Part shown: positions 1 to 11,590 of the stretch, one piece after another
How positions within the stretch are numbered: position 1 is the first letter of the stretch
Layout of the letters: every line of letters starts with the position of its first letter
From: Gerris lacustris
Taxonomy: Eukaryota > Arthropoda > Insecta > Hemiptera > Gerridae
Direction of reading: 5' to 3'
Length of the DNA stretch: 64,000 bases
NCBI GenBank assembly: GCA_951217055.1
Contig: OX578278.1
Coordinates: 44,467,574-44,531,573, forward strand
The notes under the pieces: model-generated
What the model saw: only the letters and a program-made list of their open reading frames with translations
Databases searched by the model: none
Told to the model about the DNA's origin: nothing
Made by a program: the position numbers and the translations under genes

Positions 1-494
1 ATGTATATAATAATTTTATTATTATTTTAGAAAAAGAATCGAGAAAGACAGATAGAAATTCTATTTATTGGTAGAATATGTCTGGTTTGAAATCATACAT
101 ATCCTATTGCTAGGTGCATTTTGTATTCCTTCCTTTTCCAATTTTAATATTTATGATTATGAACTCCTTGGCTTAGTTTGTCATTCATTTTAACTTATTT
201 CATTAAATAAGATTTTGTAATAATGTTGTAATCTACAAAGTTTTCCTGCAATACAAAGGGCCCATTCTATTTTTGTTTTTTTTTAAATAAAAACATGATT
301 TGGATAATTAACAATGAAGTGATGGTAAATCTTTATTTGCAAGGTGCTTCATCAAAAGCCATTCTTTTTTTGAAGTAACAATTTGTAACTGAAAATTTTC
401 TTACTGAAAATGTAACTTCCCCAGGACTGTGAGTGTAATAATAATGTTTATTCTCTTTATTAAATGATAAATTACAATTTTTATTTATTTTTAG
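1..494 (+). other. Piezo intron (upstream part)
   Basis: This AT-rich non-coding DNA precedes a clear splice acceptor, a T-rich tract ending in TTAG at 491-494. I see no Piezo-like coding stretch in it, so it is read as the 3' part of an intron whose upstream exon lies outside the window. Confidence 0.6.
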
Positions 495-725
495 CCTCGC
501 CACTGACTGTTAAACTTGAATTAAGTATAACAAGAGCTCCTACCCCTGAAAATCCGGGGCCTGTTATTTTCTCTCATCAAATATTGTTAGATCAAGGAGG
601 TCCTGAGAGAGTCAAACTTGCTGAAATGTTAAGTGGTATTGAAAATAATGTAACATTTAAATATATATTACCTCGGTTCCTCAAAATACACAGCAGAGGT
701 GCTAAAGTAGTGCCTAGTCTTATGA
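495..725 (+). CDS. Piezo: Piezo exon A: first half of the cap domain
   Basis: This 231-nt exon follows a TTAG acceptor. It opens with two bases that finish a codon and ends with one base before a GTAAGT donor at 726. It encodes the extracellular cap, with the strings [13 protein letters not shown] and [12 protein letters not shown], which match the region of mouse Piezo1 around HLFPKYIRAPNG. An N-V-T glycosylation sequon fits an extracellular position. The open frame continues past the donor only into AT-rich intron. Confidence 0.9.
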
Positions 726-1653
726 GTAAGTTTCTTTCTTTGTATTTTTTTATTAAATTAATTATTTTGACTTTTTAATCTTTCCAATATTTTAATGTAT
801 CTTAGTCAATATAAATTCTTCTTTAGTATGAATAATTATTTATGATGTATTTATTTTGTTATTTTTCCATATTTTAGGTAGTAAATCTCAAGAACCAACA
901 AATGCTTATACTGGTTTAAATGCTACATTAAAACATGAGAGTAACATGTTCTGGTGGGAGATGAAAGGATTATGTGGATACAATTCATTTATTGCTTCTC
1001 TCCCTCTAATGGATTGTAACAATAGCATTGTACTGTACACGTTTAATGATAAAGCATTCCCACCTACTCTTAGTATTATATCTGGCAAAGGGTAAGCACA
1101 TTTATTATTCACTTTACTTACTATCAATTTATTTACAAAAACAAGGGGAAATAAGTAAGATTGTTTCGAAATCAAGATAATTGCATAATCTAGTTAATGG
1201 ATGTTAACATTTATTTAGTTATATTGGAAAGTAAGTCATGGATAACTTTCTAGCTGACTAATTTCCCTATTAATGGAGTTTCCTTCAGAATTTGCTTTGT
1301 TTATGTAAGAAATAGCTTCTTTTTAGCTACCATTTTAAGGGATTTCTTTCTGAGAACCCTTACTATACTCACCAAGAGTTTCTTAATAGAGCAAATTGAC
1401 ATTGTTTTGAGTATTGATTACGATGCAATGGACTTAAAGTAGGATTAGTTTTATTTTAATTATTTATTTAATATTTTAATAGACTATTATTTTGTCTACT
1501 CATATTGTTATTATTTATTTATTTTTAGTTTTATTATTAATTAATATTTTATAATTTATGTATTCCCAAGTGATATTTTAAGCATTGTTTTTATAAAAAG
1601 TGTTGACAATATTCTAAAGTTTTATGGCTTGTAAATCATTATGAAAATAAAGA

Positions 1654-1719
<66 letters not shown>

Positions 1720-2043
1720 CTCATATTTGTAATTTGTTGTTTACAAAACTAATTATCGGGCGTAGCCGTTAATGTAGATGCAAAGCATTCTCCTGAAACC
1801 ACCTATGTCATTAACAATATACCTGGTGATGGTTTGAATCCCAGGGAGGTGACATGTTTCACACTGATGATCATATCAAGTAGATGTGTGAAGTGTGCCT
1901 AATTCCCTCCCTTTCTGTATTACCAGGTTTCTTAGTTCTGGTATAGGTTTCTGTATCTCCAGGTAGGATGTATGTTTTTGAGTTTAAAACTTGAGTCTTG
2001 GGGCTCAATTTGGGTAAAACAAATTCCATGTATCAGATAATAA

Positions 2044-2138
<95 letters not shown>

Positions 2139-5100
2139 AATTTAGTACAACTGTACAGCAGTTGTAAAAATTTGTTGTTGGATGGCAATATCATGAATAA
2201 ATAATTCATTACATAAGATAGACGACACAAATTATGTTTTATCCCGAACAAAATTTCATATGTGAATTTTCATCCATAAAACACAGTTTTATTGCTCTAA
2301 ACTGGCATTTTTAAATCCTTTATATTAACTTCTGTGCCTGTTGTCAAATCTTTGGAGGGCTAACTAAACATCTTCCAGTCATCCAATCTAGCTGATATTT
2401 GGCACCTAGACTCAGTACCAATACTAAAACATTCTATAAAATTAATGAAATAATTAAAATTAATATTAATTTATACCAATATTAAACCTTCTATTTATTT
2501 ATTTATTTAACCAAAATCCATAAATACAAAGGATTTATAATTAAAACTTTGTTTTATGGGCTAGTATTATTATTGTCTCAAGTACAATAAAACTTAAGCA
2601 TGACTATTATTCTTTGTTCTTTTTTAAATTGCTCTTCCTTGTTTTTTGTTATTTATTTATTTTTTTGTTTGTCAAGTTATTTTCTATCTTTGTGATTCTA
2701 TCCTCTGATCCTTTGTACCTTCCTTAACCTCAAGCACTTATGAAAACTTGATCCTTCCTTAAGAATTTCTTGCCAACGTAAGTATATTTTTCCTTAAACA
2801 TTTTTAAACCTTATAATCCATAAATTCTATTGATTTGAAAGTTATTTTGTATTTAAATAAGAATTTTTTTGAACTTAGATGATAGAGGGGTGATAACTTG
2901 ATTTTGTTGTTAAACAGTGGAAGCTACTTAATGTAATCGTGGTTAATGTTATCAACCGCTTAGTGTGGTCAAAATAGCTTGGAACGGCTCTACACCAGTG
3001 TTTATCGTGATCTAAGTTGAGATCGTTGGATTTTTTTTTTACACATTCCGGGGAAACGACTAGAGCGGGGGCACTGGGGGTGTTTCAGTGAAAATCCTTT
3101 TTTCTCAGAAAGTAAACCTCACCTTCCTCCCCCTTTACTCGAAAGACCGCAAACGGTTTTAGTTTCCTACATACCTACTTTACTTATCCATATAATGGCC
3201 ATTCACTTAACACTTTTCTTAACTCTTCAACAGTTTCCTTAACCATCATGCATAGAAGTTGGCCGCCTGGATATGGAACCAGTTGACAATGGTGGTCTTA
3301 GTTCCTTTGAATTTGTGTACCCACCTTTTGTGATATCCGAGCTTTTCTGTGACAATCGTGAAATTCAGCAGCCAATGCACTAATCGCCAATCGTTGATCA
3401 GATCGGAATTATTGGTCTACTTTTTTAACGATTTCTCTGGTCTGGATACTGGGCACATTTGTGCGGCCATTTTTTAAGGCTGACCTTTCCTTCACTCATT
3501 ACTGTAGGTCCTTAAACTAGGCACAACTCCTAATGAATTTGGGCATCTGATGATCGTTTTGCCACAAAAATTGAATCACAGGCCACACTTTGCAACTGGC
3601 GGAAGCAGCAATTTTCACAGACATTGTTGGCTGCATTTCCCGACAGGCAAATGACTACTGAATTAAAACAATAACTTCAGTGCCTTCGGAAACATTCAAT
3701 AGACGGTGCTGCATGCATGACTACTTTGTTGCCTATATAACGGTCCTTACTTTTTTAATATACCTTGGACTTACAACCTTTATGGTAAAATGAGAATATA
3801 AAGGATGGTAGCAATAAGTATAGAAAGGTGGCCATCCTATAGGAACCACTGTTATCTTTGCACCACAGAAAAGTTATTTTATGTCAAAAAAGCGATATAT
3901 TGTTAAAATTTTAAAAAAGGTTAAATTCTCAACACAAAACACCATTTATATTGCCTAGTAATATAAAGTTTAAGTTTTAGTTACATTTCCATAATTTTGT
4001 ATGGTTATTAATTTATCATTTCAGGATTGTTGGTCTTTACACTACATTTGTTATATTGATCCATTCATTCATCAGGCAGTTCTTCACTGGAATATCATTC
4101 AAAATCATGTTTGATGACATGCCATGTGTCGATAGAATATTACAGGTATTCACATTTAAATGTTTTTTGTTTTTGTTTTTTTAAAAAGAAAAAGGCAAAT
4201 TGACAGTAATTAACCCTTTCGGTACTGAGGTAGAAATCAAAAGTAGGCTTCCACAGACGGGGCCGTATTTTCAGACCTGCCTTCCCCAGCCTGAGTCGTT
4301 TCAACCCTCACACAAAACTATCCATTCTTCAACGCTTTCACACTATTTATTTTATATCTCCTACATTTTTTATCATATTAGGATAATTCTTGTTTTATTA
4401 CTTTTTTACATTCATCTATAATTATTTTTTTATTTTTAATTAACTAAAATTTTTAATTTTAGATGTTAATTTAATAATTTTCAATTCTATATATACATAA
4501 AAAAAAAGTAATGTACATTTTATGAATAACTGGTATTTTTATATATATATAAATAACTTTTTTTCATTTCTTTATTATTTTTGACATATTTCATATTATA
4601 CAATACATTGATAATTTTTCAAGCATGACGACAAAAATAAATAATAATAGTAAGTCCTAGCCTTCTTTCGTATCCAGGCTTTGGACCGGCAACGGCGAAG
4701 TTAAACTTTTTTAATTTTATTTAATTTAATTTTTTTTGTTGAGTTTATTGAAACATAAACTTAATATCTAAACCATAGGGGACAAAAAGAAAAAATATGA
4801 TTAAACTACTCTTTTTTACATAAATCGTATAAAAAAATTGTATAAAAATTAAGTTAAGTTTTTAAGAGACATAAATATTATTTCGGAGAAAAAAAAAAAA
4901 GAAAAAAAAAGCTTTATAAAAAGGGAAAACGCTCCAAGGATGAACGTAAGAAGGTACAATAGGCTTTGACCTGCGCTGACCTCATTTGGCCTTAAAAAAA
5001 TATTACGCGGGGCCGGCACAAGTAATATGAGTCACCCGCCCTGCTAGAGTTGCAACCCCTTTCATTTTATTCTATCACTGAGAAATATTAACCCCAGCGA

Positions 5101-5559
5101 CACCTAGTGAGCCTATTATTTACCATTGTACATCATTCTAGTTCCGATAGATGGCGTTAGGAGTCACATGCGACGTCTAGTAAGGCTTCTATTTGAAAAC
5201 ATACATAAGAAAACCTCAAAACGTCTATAGACGTCTGTAGGCTGTGGAAGGCACTTTTTGATTACGTCCATAGACGTTTACAGTCTAATAAAGGCACTTA
5301 CTAATTACGTCCATAGACGTCTACAATGCCGAAAGGGTTAATGTCCAGACCATTAATCTTATATTTAATAAATCTTATTGTCCTTTTATTTTAGCTCTGT
5401 CTCGATATTTATTTGGTCCGAGAAAGCGGTGAATTGGATCTTGAAGAGGATCTGTTTGCCAAATTAATCTTCCTCTACAGATCGCCTGAAACGTTAATAA
5501 AGTGGACCCGGCCACCTGAAGAATCAGGTGATGAAGAGGCAGACAACGCTCCTCAATAG
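495..5559 (+). CDS. Piezo: Piezo mechanosensitive ion channel, C-terminal part (4 exons)
   Basis: Piezo proteins are very large trimeric plasma-membrane cation channels opened by membrane tension. The window holds the last 242 residues, joined from 495-725, 878-1091, 4025-4145 and 5395-5559. All junctions are GT-AG and the phases agree (A ends with 1 nt, B with 2 nt, C on a codon boundary). The order is the extracellular cap domain (exons A and B), the pore-lining inner helix (C) and the intracellular C-terminal domain (D). Recognition rests on near-invariant Piezo strings: IVGLY at the helix start, [12 protein letters not shown] at its end, and [23 protein letters not shown] and IKWTR in the tail. 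Against mouse Piezo1, exon C aligns residue for residue from about 2466 to 2505. The gate pair L2475/V2476 is I-L here, M2493/F2494 are kept and E2495/E2496 are D-D. The 5' part of the gene lies before the window. Confidence 0.95.
878..1091 (+). CDS. Piezo: Piezo exon B: second half of the cap domain
   Basis: This 214-nt exon lies between an acceptor (ATTTTAG at 871-877) and a donor (GTAAGC from 1092). It contains FWWEMK, equivalent to the conserved E-W-W of the vertebrate cap, and [10 protein letters not shown], equivalent to FSDKVSPPSL. Two sequons (N-A-T, N-N-S) fit the extracellular side. It ends with two bases (GG) of a glycine codon. Both candidate next exons, at 4025 and at 16208, complete that glycine (GGG or GGA), so this is the branch point for alternative 3' ends. 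Confidence 0.93.
1655..1714. repeat. (ATT)n microsatellite
   Basis: About 20 uninterrupted ATT units directly follow an AATAAAGATATT string, as is common at the 3' end of retroposed sequences. Confidence 0.95.
1762..1900 (+). mobile_element. tRNA-derived SINE copy (family S1), degraded head
   Basis: A B-box-like GGTTTGAATCCCAGG at about 1831 is followed by a body (ACATGTTTCACACTGATGATC). The same body recurs at 9855 and 16480 on this strand and near 38300 on the other strand. The head (GGCGTAGCCGTTAATG) is a weak A-box. Four dispersed copies of one arrangement support a SINE family. Confidence 0.65.
2045..2132. repeat. (TA)n microsatellite, 88 bp
   Basis: This is a pure TA dinucleotide run. 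A frame reading through it gives a meaningless Ile-Tyr repeat and is not a gene. Confidence 0.98.
2920..3770 (-). pseudogene. Degraded Tc1/mariner- or pogo-like transposon fossil
   Basis: This stretch is less AT-rich than its surroundings. Read on the minus strand in broken frames it gives fragments such as [11 protein letters not shown] and AAEFHDC, which resemble the DNA-binding and linker part of mariner-type transposases (LGYRKVCARWVP-like). Stops and frameshifts are frequent. An inverted-repeat-like start (CAGTGGAAGCTACTTAATG) is seen near 2917, but I could not place a matching partner. The family assignment is weak. Confidence 0.3.
4025..4145 (+). CDS. Piezo: Piezo exon C: canonical pore-lining inner helix
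   Basis: This 121-nt exon (1 nt plus 40 codons) lies between TTTCAG (ending 4024) and a GTATTC donor. It encodes the last transmembrane helix, which lines the pore, and the start of the cytosolic tail. It has the conserved IVGLY start, hydrophobic F-V-I-L-I core, R-Q-F-F and [13 protein letters not shown] end. The acidic pair D-D sits where mouse Piezo1 has E2495/E2496. An exon of identical length and phase lies at 16208-16328. Confidence 0.95.
4214..5337. mobile_element. piggyBac-type non-autonomous element in Piezo intron C-D
   Basis: TTAA target duplications (4210-4213 and 5338-5341) flank inverted ends CCCTTTCGGTACTG and, on the opposite strand, CCCTTTCGGCATTG. TTAA plus CCC at both ends is the piggyBac signature. 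No transposase is present. The right part (about 5215-5330) is a short tandem repeat with a period near 50 bp, built around the self-complementary ACGTCTATAGACGT. Confidence 0.8.
5395..5559 (+). CDS. Piezo: Piezo exon D: canonical C-terminal domain and stop
   Basis: The acceptor is TTTTAG (ending 5394) and the frame starts on a whole codon. The 54 residues contain [31 protein letters not shown] and IKWTR, which are among the most conserved residues of all Piezo proteins and form the intracellular neck. P-E aligns with mouse P2536/E2537. After this, an insect-variable acidic tail leads to TAG at 5557-5559. Confidence 0.95.
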   Translation, partial: LCLDIYLVRESGELDLEEDLFAKLIFLYRSPETLIKWTRPPEESGDEEADNAPQ

Positions 5560-8500
5560 AGAAATCAATACACGTCCATTAACATTTTGCCCAAATTATT
5601 TACGCACAATGTTGTTTTGCTGTGATAACCATCCAAGATTAAGTGATCTTATTTAATATTCTTTTAATTAAAAACGTAAGATCAAAATTAGAGGGAATAA
5701 TATGTGAATTATTCTTAAAGATTAATATCGAAATTAATCTTAATGATTCCCTTTTAAATAATAATAAATTTAATTGATAGATTTAAGTATTATTAACTAC
5801 GGGAAACAGACAGTGAAAAATACACTCCCGCGCCGGGATAATGTCATAAATATTGACTGTCTAAATGTATATGAATATTGAAAGCTTGGATTCGGGAGTA
5901 GTTATCGATTACGGCAGTTAAAAATCAGCTTAGTTGGCCAGAGCATCTGTACTGGAAATACGGGAATCCCAGTGCGGGAGTGTATTTTTCACTGTCTGTT
6001 TCCCTTAGTAAATAATAATTATAATTTGATTTAAATTAAAATTTAAACTTTCCGTAGTATGAAAACTACCAATAACTTAAAATTGATAGATTTAAGGTAA
6101 ATGGCAAACTTTTGTGATGTTTAAATAGATAAAATTTTCTAAAATTCTACAATATTTGAAGTTAAGGAATGAATGTTTTAGGAAGCAATATTTGAAGGCT
6201 TATTTTTTAGTGGCAAACTGCCATCGGATCAAAGGGAAAAACATTTGTAACTTGGATAAGATTGGTTCATGATTTATCTTTAAGTATTTTTTTTTTTACA
6301 TACATTAAACTTTTTATTTAAAATACTAATAACTTCAAAAGTGCCATTATTAATTTACCTACCTTAAATATTGTGTTTCTGACTAATTTTTGTGAAATTT
6401 GAATCCAACTAAGTTTGAAGAGATTCCTCATGAGGTAATATATACTTGTATATTTATTATAAACAAAGATGCTTTTAAGTATTTTTTTATGTATACTTAA
6501 GAAGCATCTTTGAATTGATATATTGCTTTTAAGGGTACTCCCCAAGTTTTGTCCTAATTCAGAATTATGAAAGAGCCTATGCAGCTGTTGCAGGCTTTTA
6601 ACACAAGATAAAGATACAACGGAATTAAGATTACTATGGAAGTGTTGATTGTGTCTGTGAATACTAATTATAATTATAGAGTTGTTATAAGAGGTTAGAG
6701 TTTGATCAAAAACAATACAAAAGTTAAGCAGAAAGTAAGTTTCTAGAATACCGCTGTAGCTGTAACCTAATTTATAAATTATTTTTAGCATCAATTGAAC
6801 AATCTTATTTTATTTTTTCCTCGTAATAAAGGCTTTCTTAAGCTACAATGGAGAGGCATACATTATTTAAAATTGATGTTAATTTTAAAACATTTGCCTT
6901 TTTAAAAACCACACAATACCTGAACTGGAATTTTCCAAATTTTTATTTTGCTCTAATTTTGTAATCTTATTGTATTTCTTGTGGTCTAGACTGGAAATAG
7001 AAGTAATAGAATAAGAACTACTATATAAATTTATCTGTGGAAGTTACTTCGCATATAAGAATTCTTATGGAAACATACTTTTAGGTAAATTTATTTTAGG
7101 TTTTGTTTTTTAGTCTATTTTTTGAATAAAATGAAAAATCCAGTTTTCAAAACTATATTTATTTTCATTATAAGATTAGTTGTTGTTCAATTTAATTTTA
7201 TTTAAAATCATAGTTAACAACATATTTTTGCTAACAAGATAAGTATTGGGATGTAAGGTTTATTTTGAAAGGACACAGAGGAATTATTAACTAAGAAGTT
7301 TGAATCACATTTCTTGGATTAGTATAATTGTATTGCAAGCCCAATCATATATCATATTTAAAATTTAAAAAAAAGTTTTAATAAATTCAATCACTTTTTT
7401 AAGGAAATCTAAATAAGAGTTGTATATTTTAATTTTTTTTTTGTCTTTTATTAGGATTCGGAGACTATAACATTTTACGAGTACATTCAACCTACTCTTA
7501 ACAGTATTCTTTGTCCCTTGTTATACCCCCTATTGTCTACAAAAATTGATTATATACTCGTATTTTATTTGTTTTATAAAAAAAAAAAAAAATATGTAAA
7601 AATGGTGTAGGTATATTACAAAAAATGATTTCTTATAATGGCTTTTGAATAGCAGAATGCATTGACCATATTTGGAATGAATATGTAGGAACATTTTTTA
7701 TTCAAAAAAATATAATATGGGAATATTTTCATGTATGCATGGCTCTTGATATTTGATTTAAATTAAAATTTAATGAATACTACCAAAAACTTAAAAATTG
7801 AATTTAAATAGCAAGTAAATGAAGTGGGATATTTTATATACATGTATTAGCTGTCCACCATCTTATTCTATTAATTTAAGACATAATTTATCAGAATTAT
7901 TTGTTTGGTAAGGATAACATCTTGTGGCTAAATAACTTTAGTAGAAATGACAAATTCATTTCAAGGTGTTTCTTATAGAAAAGTATGTTAAATGTGTAGG
8001 GCACTTATTTCTTTCACTTACTATTGATGACAACAAATATAAGGTTTTAAGACATGAGTGTTGTACTCTACAAAAGTAATTTTTTCCAGAGAGCATTCCT
8101 CGTTCTTTTTCTATACCCTGTATGGAACTATAAATAAATTTAAAATATCCATGACATTTATTTACTTATTATTAGTTAAATTTTATTAAAATATCAAGCA
8201 TTGTCCATACTTTTAATATAACTTTCTTTTTTGTAATGCCACATACCCTATCTGCTAAGCCGCCATGTAGTGAAAAGAAATAATTAACAATTTGTTTTAT
8301 GCGCCCTATTCAGCTAAATGTGACCATTGCTCAAAGTTTTGGCGTATTTAAAGGATCAATAACTCTACAATAATATTATACTTATTTTATTTTTTTTAAA
8401 AATGTTTATTTATTTATTTGTTTTGTTTGATTTTTTTTTTTTTAATATTTTAAAAAGATTTTATTTTATTTTTTACAATAATTTACTATATTAAGTTTTA

Positions 8501-8883
8501 GTTTCTATTTAAGTTCATATTTTAAAGCTTTTTTATTTTCATGACATTTGTTAATAATTTAGTTTTTGCTTTTTTTTGTGAAATTTAATTATAAAATTTT
8601 CAATTAATAAAAACATTTATTATTGTGTGTTTGATTGATATGTTTGGTTAATATTGAAGTGAGAGCAACAGAACCTAGAGAGGAACAGTATGTACATTAT
8701 AATGTTGTACTTAACTCATTTTGTAAAAGATAAATTCACAATATGAGGGAGGAGGGGCTATAAATAATTGTAAGCAAGTTGCGTCAGTAGGGAGGGGGGG
8801 GGGGAGTTAATGTAGTAAAATGTCAACTATACTTACAACAGAAGAAATAGAATTACTAATACCATCATCAAGGGGACCAGCAT
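5560..8883 (+). other. Piezo 3' untranslated and intergenic or intron DNA
   Basis: AT-rich sequence follows the first stop. An AATAAA polyadenylation-type hexamer lies at 6825-6830, but I cannot place the cleavage site. A short sequence around TTTCCGTAGTATGAAAAC is present near 6045 and again, in related form, near 7770 and 61835, so it is a small dispersed repeat. Open frames here (for example minus strand 6318-6794) resemble no protein I know. Confidence 0.5.
5801..6004. mobile_element. Short foldback MITE with ~31-bp perfect inverted ends
   Basis: The left end GGGAAACAGACAGTGAAAAA is repeated in perfect inverted form at the right end (to 6004), extending about 31 bases to ACACTCCCGC. The 204-bp element sits about 240 bp after the Piezo stop, probably in the 3' UTR. 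Its interior has tRNA-like pieces (TTAGTTGGCCAGAGCATCTG and CGGGAATCCC). Confidence 0.75.
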
Positions 8884-8933
8884 AAGCAAGTAGTTAGCGT
8901 ACTCGCAACTTGCCTGAAACCTTGTTCTAAACA

Positions 8934-9832
8934 TAGGGTGACCAAACGTACCATTTTGACCGGGACAGTCCTGTTATTTTAAGCTTTTGAAGGCGTTGGT
9001 TTCCAAAAATGCCCCATTTTCCAAAATGTCTGGGGTAAAAATGAAAAACTTGTCCAATACATAATGAGTTGGAGAAGTTTTCAATGTTAGTAAATAAGTT
9101 GTATATCAACCAGTTTGCTTCTCCTATGTGTGATATTTACTAATCATCTGTTTGAAAAGGGGGGAAAGAAACAAAAAAACTAGATCTTCACGCAACATTT
9201 TTTTAATAAAAATTAACCCCTTTCCACTACTTAACAGCCATTTTCAGATTCTAAATTAGTTGCTCACAGTAACATGGTGTTGAAGTAAATCTCAGTTATT
9301 CAATGATGAAGAATATAATATTTGTTGTTAGGGGTAAATCTTACTTCGGACTTTTTTAAAATTGTTTCTTATTACATTACAAAAACAATTTCAGTAGCAT
9401 CTCAATAAATTGAATTTTTTTTAAAATTCATTTCTAAATTTTAGGGAAAATGATGGAAGGTTATGGTTACTTTAGGTTAAGGTTAGAATTTTTTGACCTA
9501 ACCATAACCTTCCATCATTATCCTAAAATGTAACACATGTTTTTTTCAAAATAACTAAAACTATTGTTTATTGAGATGCTACAACCGGAATCATTTTTAT
9601 TATGTAAAAAGGAATTTAAAAGAAGTAAATCAGAGAGTACAAAATAGGTGGACCTGATTGTGCAAATTTACCAATTAATGTCAAAAGAGAAAATGTTGTC
9701 TAAAGAATGCATATTTTTCCTTAAAATTTCAAAAATTTGCCCACACCCTGTTGCCTGGGGCTGCAATAGTTCGACCCCCCCCCCCCCCATTTCAATGTCC
9801 CTTTTTGGACTAAACTTTTTATGGCCACCCTA
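8934..9832. mobile_element. hAT non-autonomous element (899 bp) with perfect 8-bp duplication
   Basis: The 8-bp target duplication TCTAAACA occurs at 8926-8933 and 9833-9840. The ends are TAGGGTGACCAAACG and, inverted, TAGGGTGGCCATAAA, a Charlie-like hAT terminus. No transposase frame was found. It contains the foldback element at 9394-9582 and a C-run near 9776-9788. Confidence 0.85.
9394..9582. mobile_element. Foldback element nested in the hAT copy
   Basis: GTAGCATCTCAATAAA at the left is inverted at the right end. An inner pair of arms (AATGATGGAAGGTTATGG and its inverse) closes almost the entire 189 bp into one hairpin. Confidence 0.7.
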
Positions 9833-9935
9833 TCTAAACACTAATTTATCTTATCTGGTGAGTTCTGATCCCAGGGAGGTAATACATGTTTCACACTGAT
9901 GATCACATTGAGTAGATGCGTAAAGTGACCCTCCA

Positions 9936-10863
9936 GATTATATTTACATCTAAAATTAGTAATATTTCATGTTATTTATTCCCCTTACACATATCACTAT
10001 TAACATCTAGTGTTATTCTCCTCACTGGCCCCTTCTCCCAATTTTTTTTTGTCTTAATGTTACTCTCTTTTTTTGATTAACTATATCAAAAAAATAGTTC
10101 TTAAATTTTATGTGAAATCAAAAAACAATAAATAAAACAAATATAATAATAATTACAATAATTGTTAATGTTAAATATATGGTGTTTTATTATTTTAAAT
10201 TTCCTCTGAATTTTTTGTTAGCCAAAATGATGTAAAAAATTATGTATTTTCATTTTTTATTTTTTTAAATATAATTGAATAAAATTATTTAAATGTATTT
10301 CTATGCTAAATTAATATTAACATAAAATAATATTAGAGATTATTTATTTTTATCGGCATACCTTTTTTACCAGTGTTGGTCTATTGCCTTATTCTTATAG
10401 TTGTACACTAGTAGTATTTTGTGGTGGGAGCACTGAAGTAACTTCAATATAATGTTATTTTAATACTGAATAAGTAATAATAACTATTATTTTATCTTGA
10501 CATTTTAAAAATATATGTTTATTTAATATTTAAAATTTTATTACTGTAAATGTGTACATAATAATTGGAAGTCACATGATTTTATGAATTATACTGTGGC
10601 ATTTATAAAATAATAATTCATAATGTTTAAAAGTAACAAATTGCTAATAAAATAAAATTAAAAAAAAATGCATAATAATCAATTTCACAAGTCTGAAAGT
10701 AATGAAATATTTACTGTACTTAAGAATTAGTATTATGGTTTTATTTAAAAAGTATATATATATTCTTTTACTTTTTTTTAAAACAATTTATCAATATTTT
10801 TTGTTTTATTTATTTTTTTGTTTAATTAACTATTAATTTTATTAAACAAAATTTAAATAGATA

Positions 10864-10934
<71 letters not shown>

Positions 10935-11290
10935 AATAACTAATATATAATATAACTTATATTGAAATATAAGTTAACCCTCTGGGATGTGTAGGAGGTA
11001 AGGTCTGAACACTGCCTGTCCCTTTAATCTTATTTAATTGGCCCAGATATAGACGAAGTTTAATTATTATTGGTTTTCTACCTTCCCAATTAACTAACAC
11101 TAATACTAAAACTATTCATGTAGGGAGAGATGCAATGATTTTCTGATTCTTCACTTCAGTATTGGAAAGCCTTTCTCTTTAATTCCATAGTGTATCACTA
11201 AGACCCACCTCCCTTCTAGTTCTTCTGTTAAATTATTTTTCCAATTATTATTTTAAGTGAAAAATCAAAAGATCCTAATCAGTGGTTGCA
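9936..11290. other. AT-rich non-coding DNA
   Basis: I see no gene here. The only structure I can support is the (AT)n tract listed separately. Confidence 0.6.
10869..10932. repeat. (AT)n microsatellite
   Basis: This is an AT dinucleotide run of about 64 bp. Confidence 0.97.
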
Positions 11291-11293
11291 GTT

Positions 11294-11365
11294 GTATAGC
11301 AAGCTTTAAGAAAACAAAGAATTGGAAACCCTTCCAATTCTTTGTTTTCTTAAAGCTTGCTATAC
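11294..11365. repeat. Perfect 34-bp hairpin with 4-base loop
   Basis: The arms at 11294-11327 and 11332-11365 are exact reverse complements (GTATAGCAAGCTTTAAG at the outer ends), separated only by ACCC. No target duplication or known family was recognised. Confidence 0.9.
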
Positions 11366-11590
11366 ACCCGGTAGTGGTGACAATGAATTAGGAGTTGTCC
11401 ATCTGCAGCACATTATTATCTTTATTAATCATTGTTTAATAAGGTGTCTGTTTTTTTATTAAGTTTAAACCCTTTTTCAACCTTCATTGATTTTTTTTAG
11501 CATTAATTTACCGTGGAATAAGGATTGAAAGGTAGATATTAGAAATTATTAGTTTACAACTTAAAACAAAAATTAGGCAGAGCTCTGCTA

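Larger units (their letters stand above)
1092..4024 (+). other. Piezo intron B-C with microsatellites, a SINE copy and a transposon fossil
   Basis: This 2.9-kb intron contains an (ATT)n tract, a SINE-like copy, an 88-bp (TA)n tract and a degraded transposon, each listed separately. The rest (about 1100-1650 and 2140-2900) is AT-rich sequence in which I see nothing else. Confidence 0.75.
8884..9935 (+). mobile_element. SINE (family S1) split by a hAT element
   Basis: The tRNA-like head (AAGCAAGTAGTTAGCGTACTC) ends at 8933. The body (GTTCTGATCCCAGGGAGG, then ACATGTTTCACACTGATGATC) resumes at 9841. The two halves abut the target duplications of the inserted hAT element, so removing the insert restores one SINE. 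Confidence 0.7.

Noticed and set aside
1998..2204. 68-codon frame
   Set aside because: It runs through the (TA)n microsatellite.
6318..6794. 158-codon minus-strand frame, the longest unassigned frame
   Set aside because: It has no similarity to any family I know. Its composition follows AT-rich DNA and it lies just after the Piezo gene. It could be checked by protein search.
7455..7600. Exon-like frame after TTTTATTAG
   Set aside because: It runs into an A-run, has no similarity and no donor.
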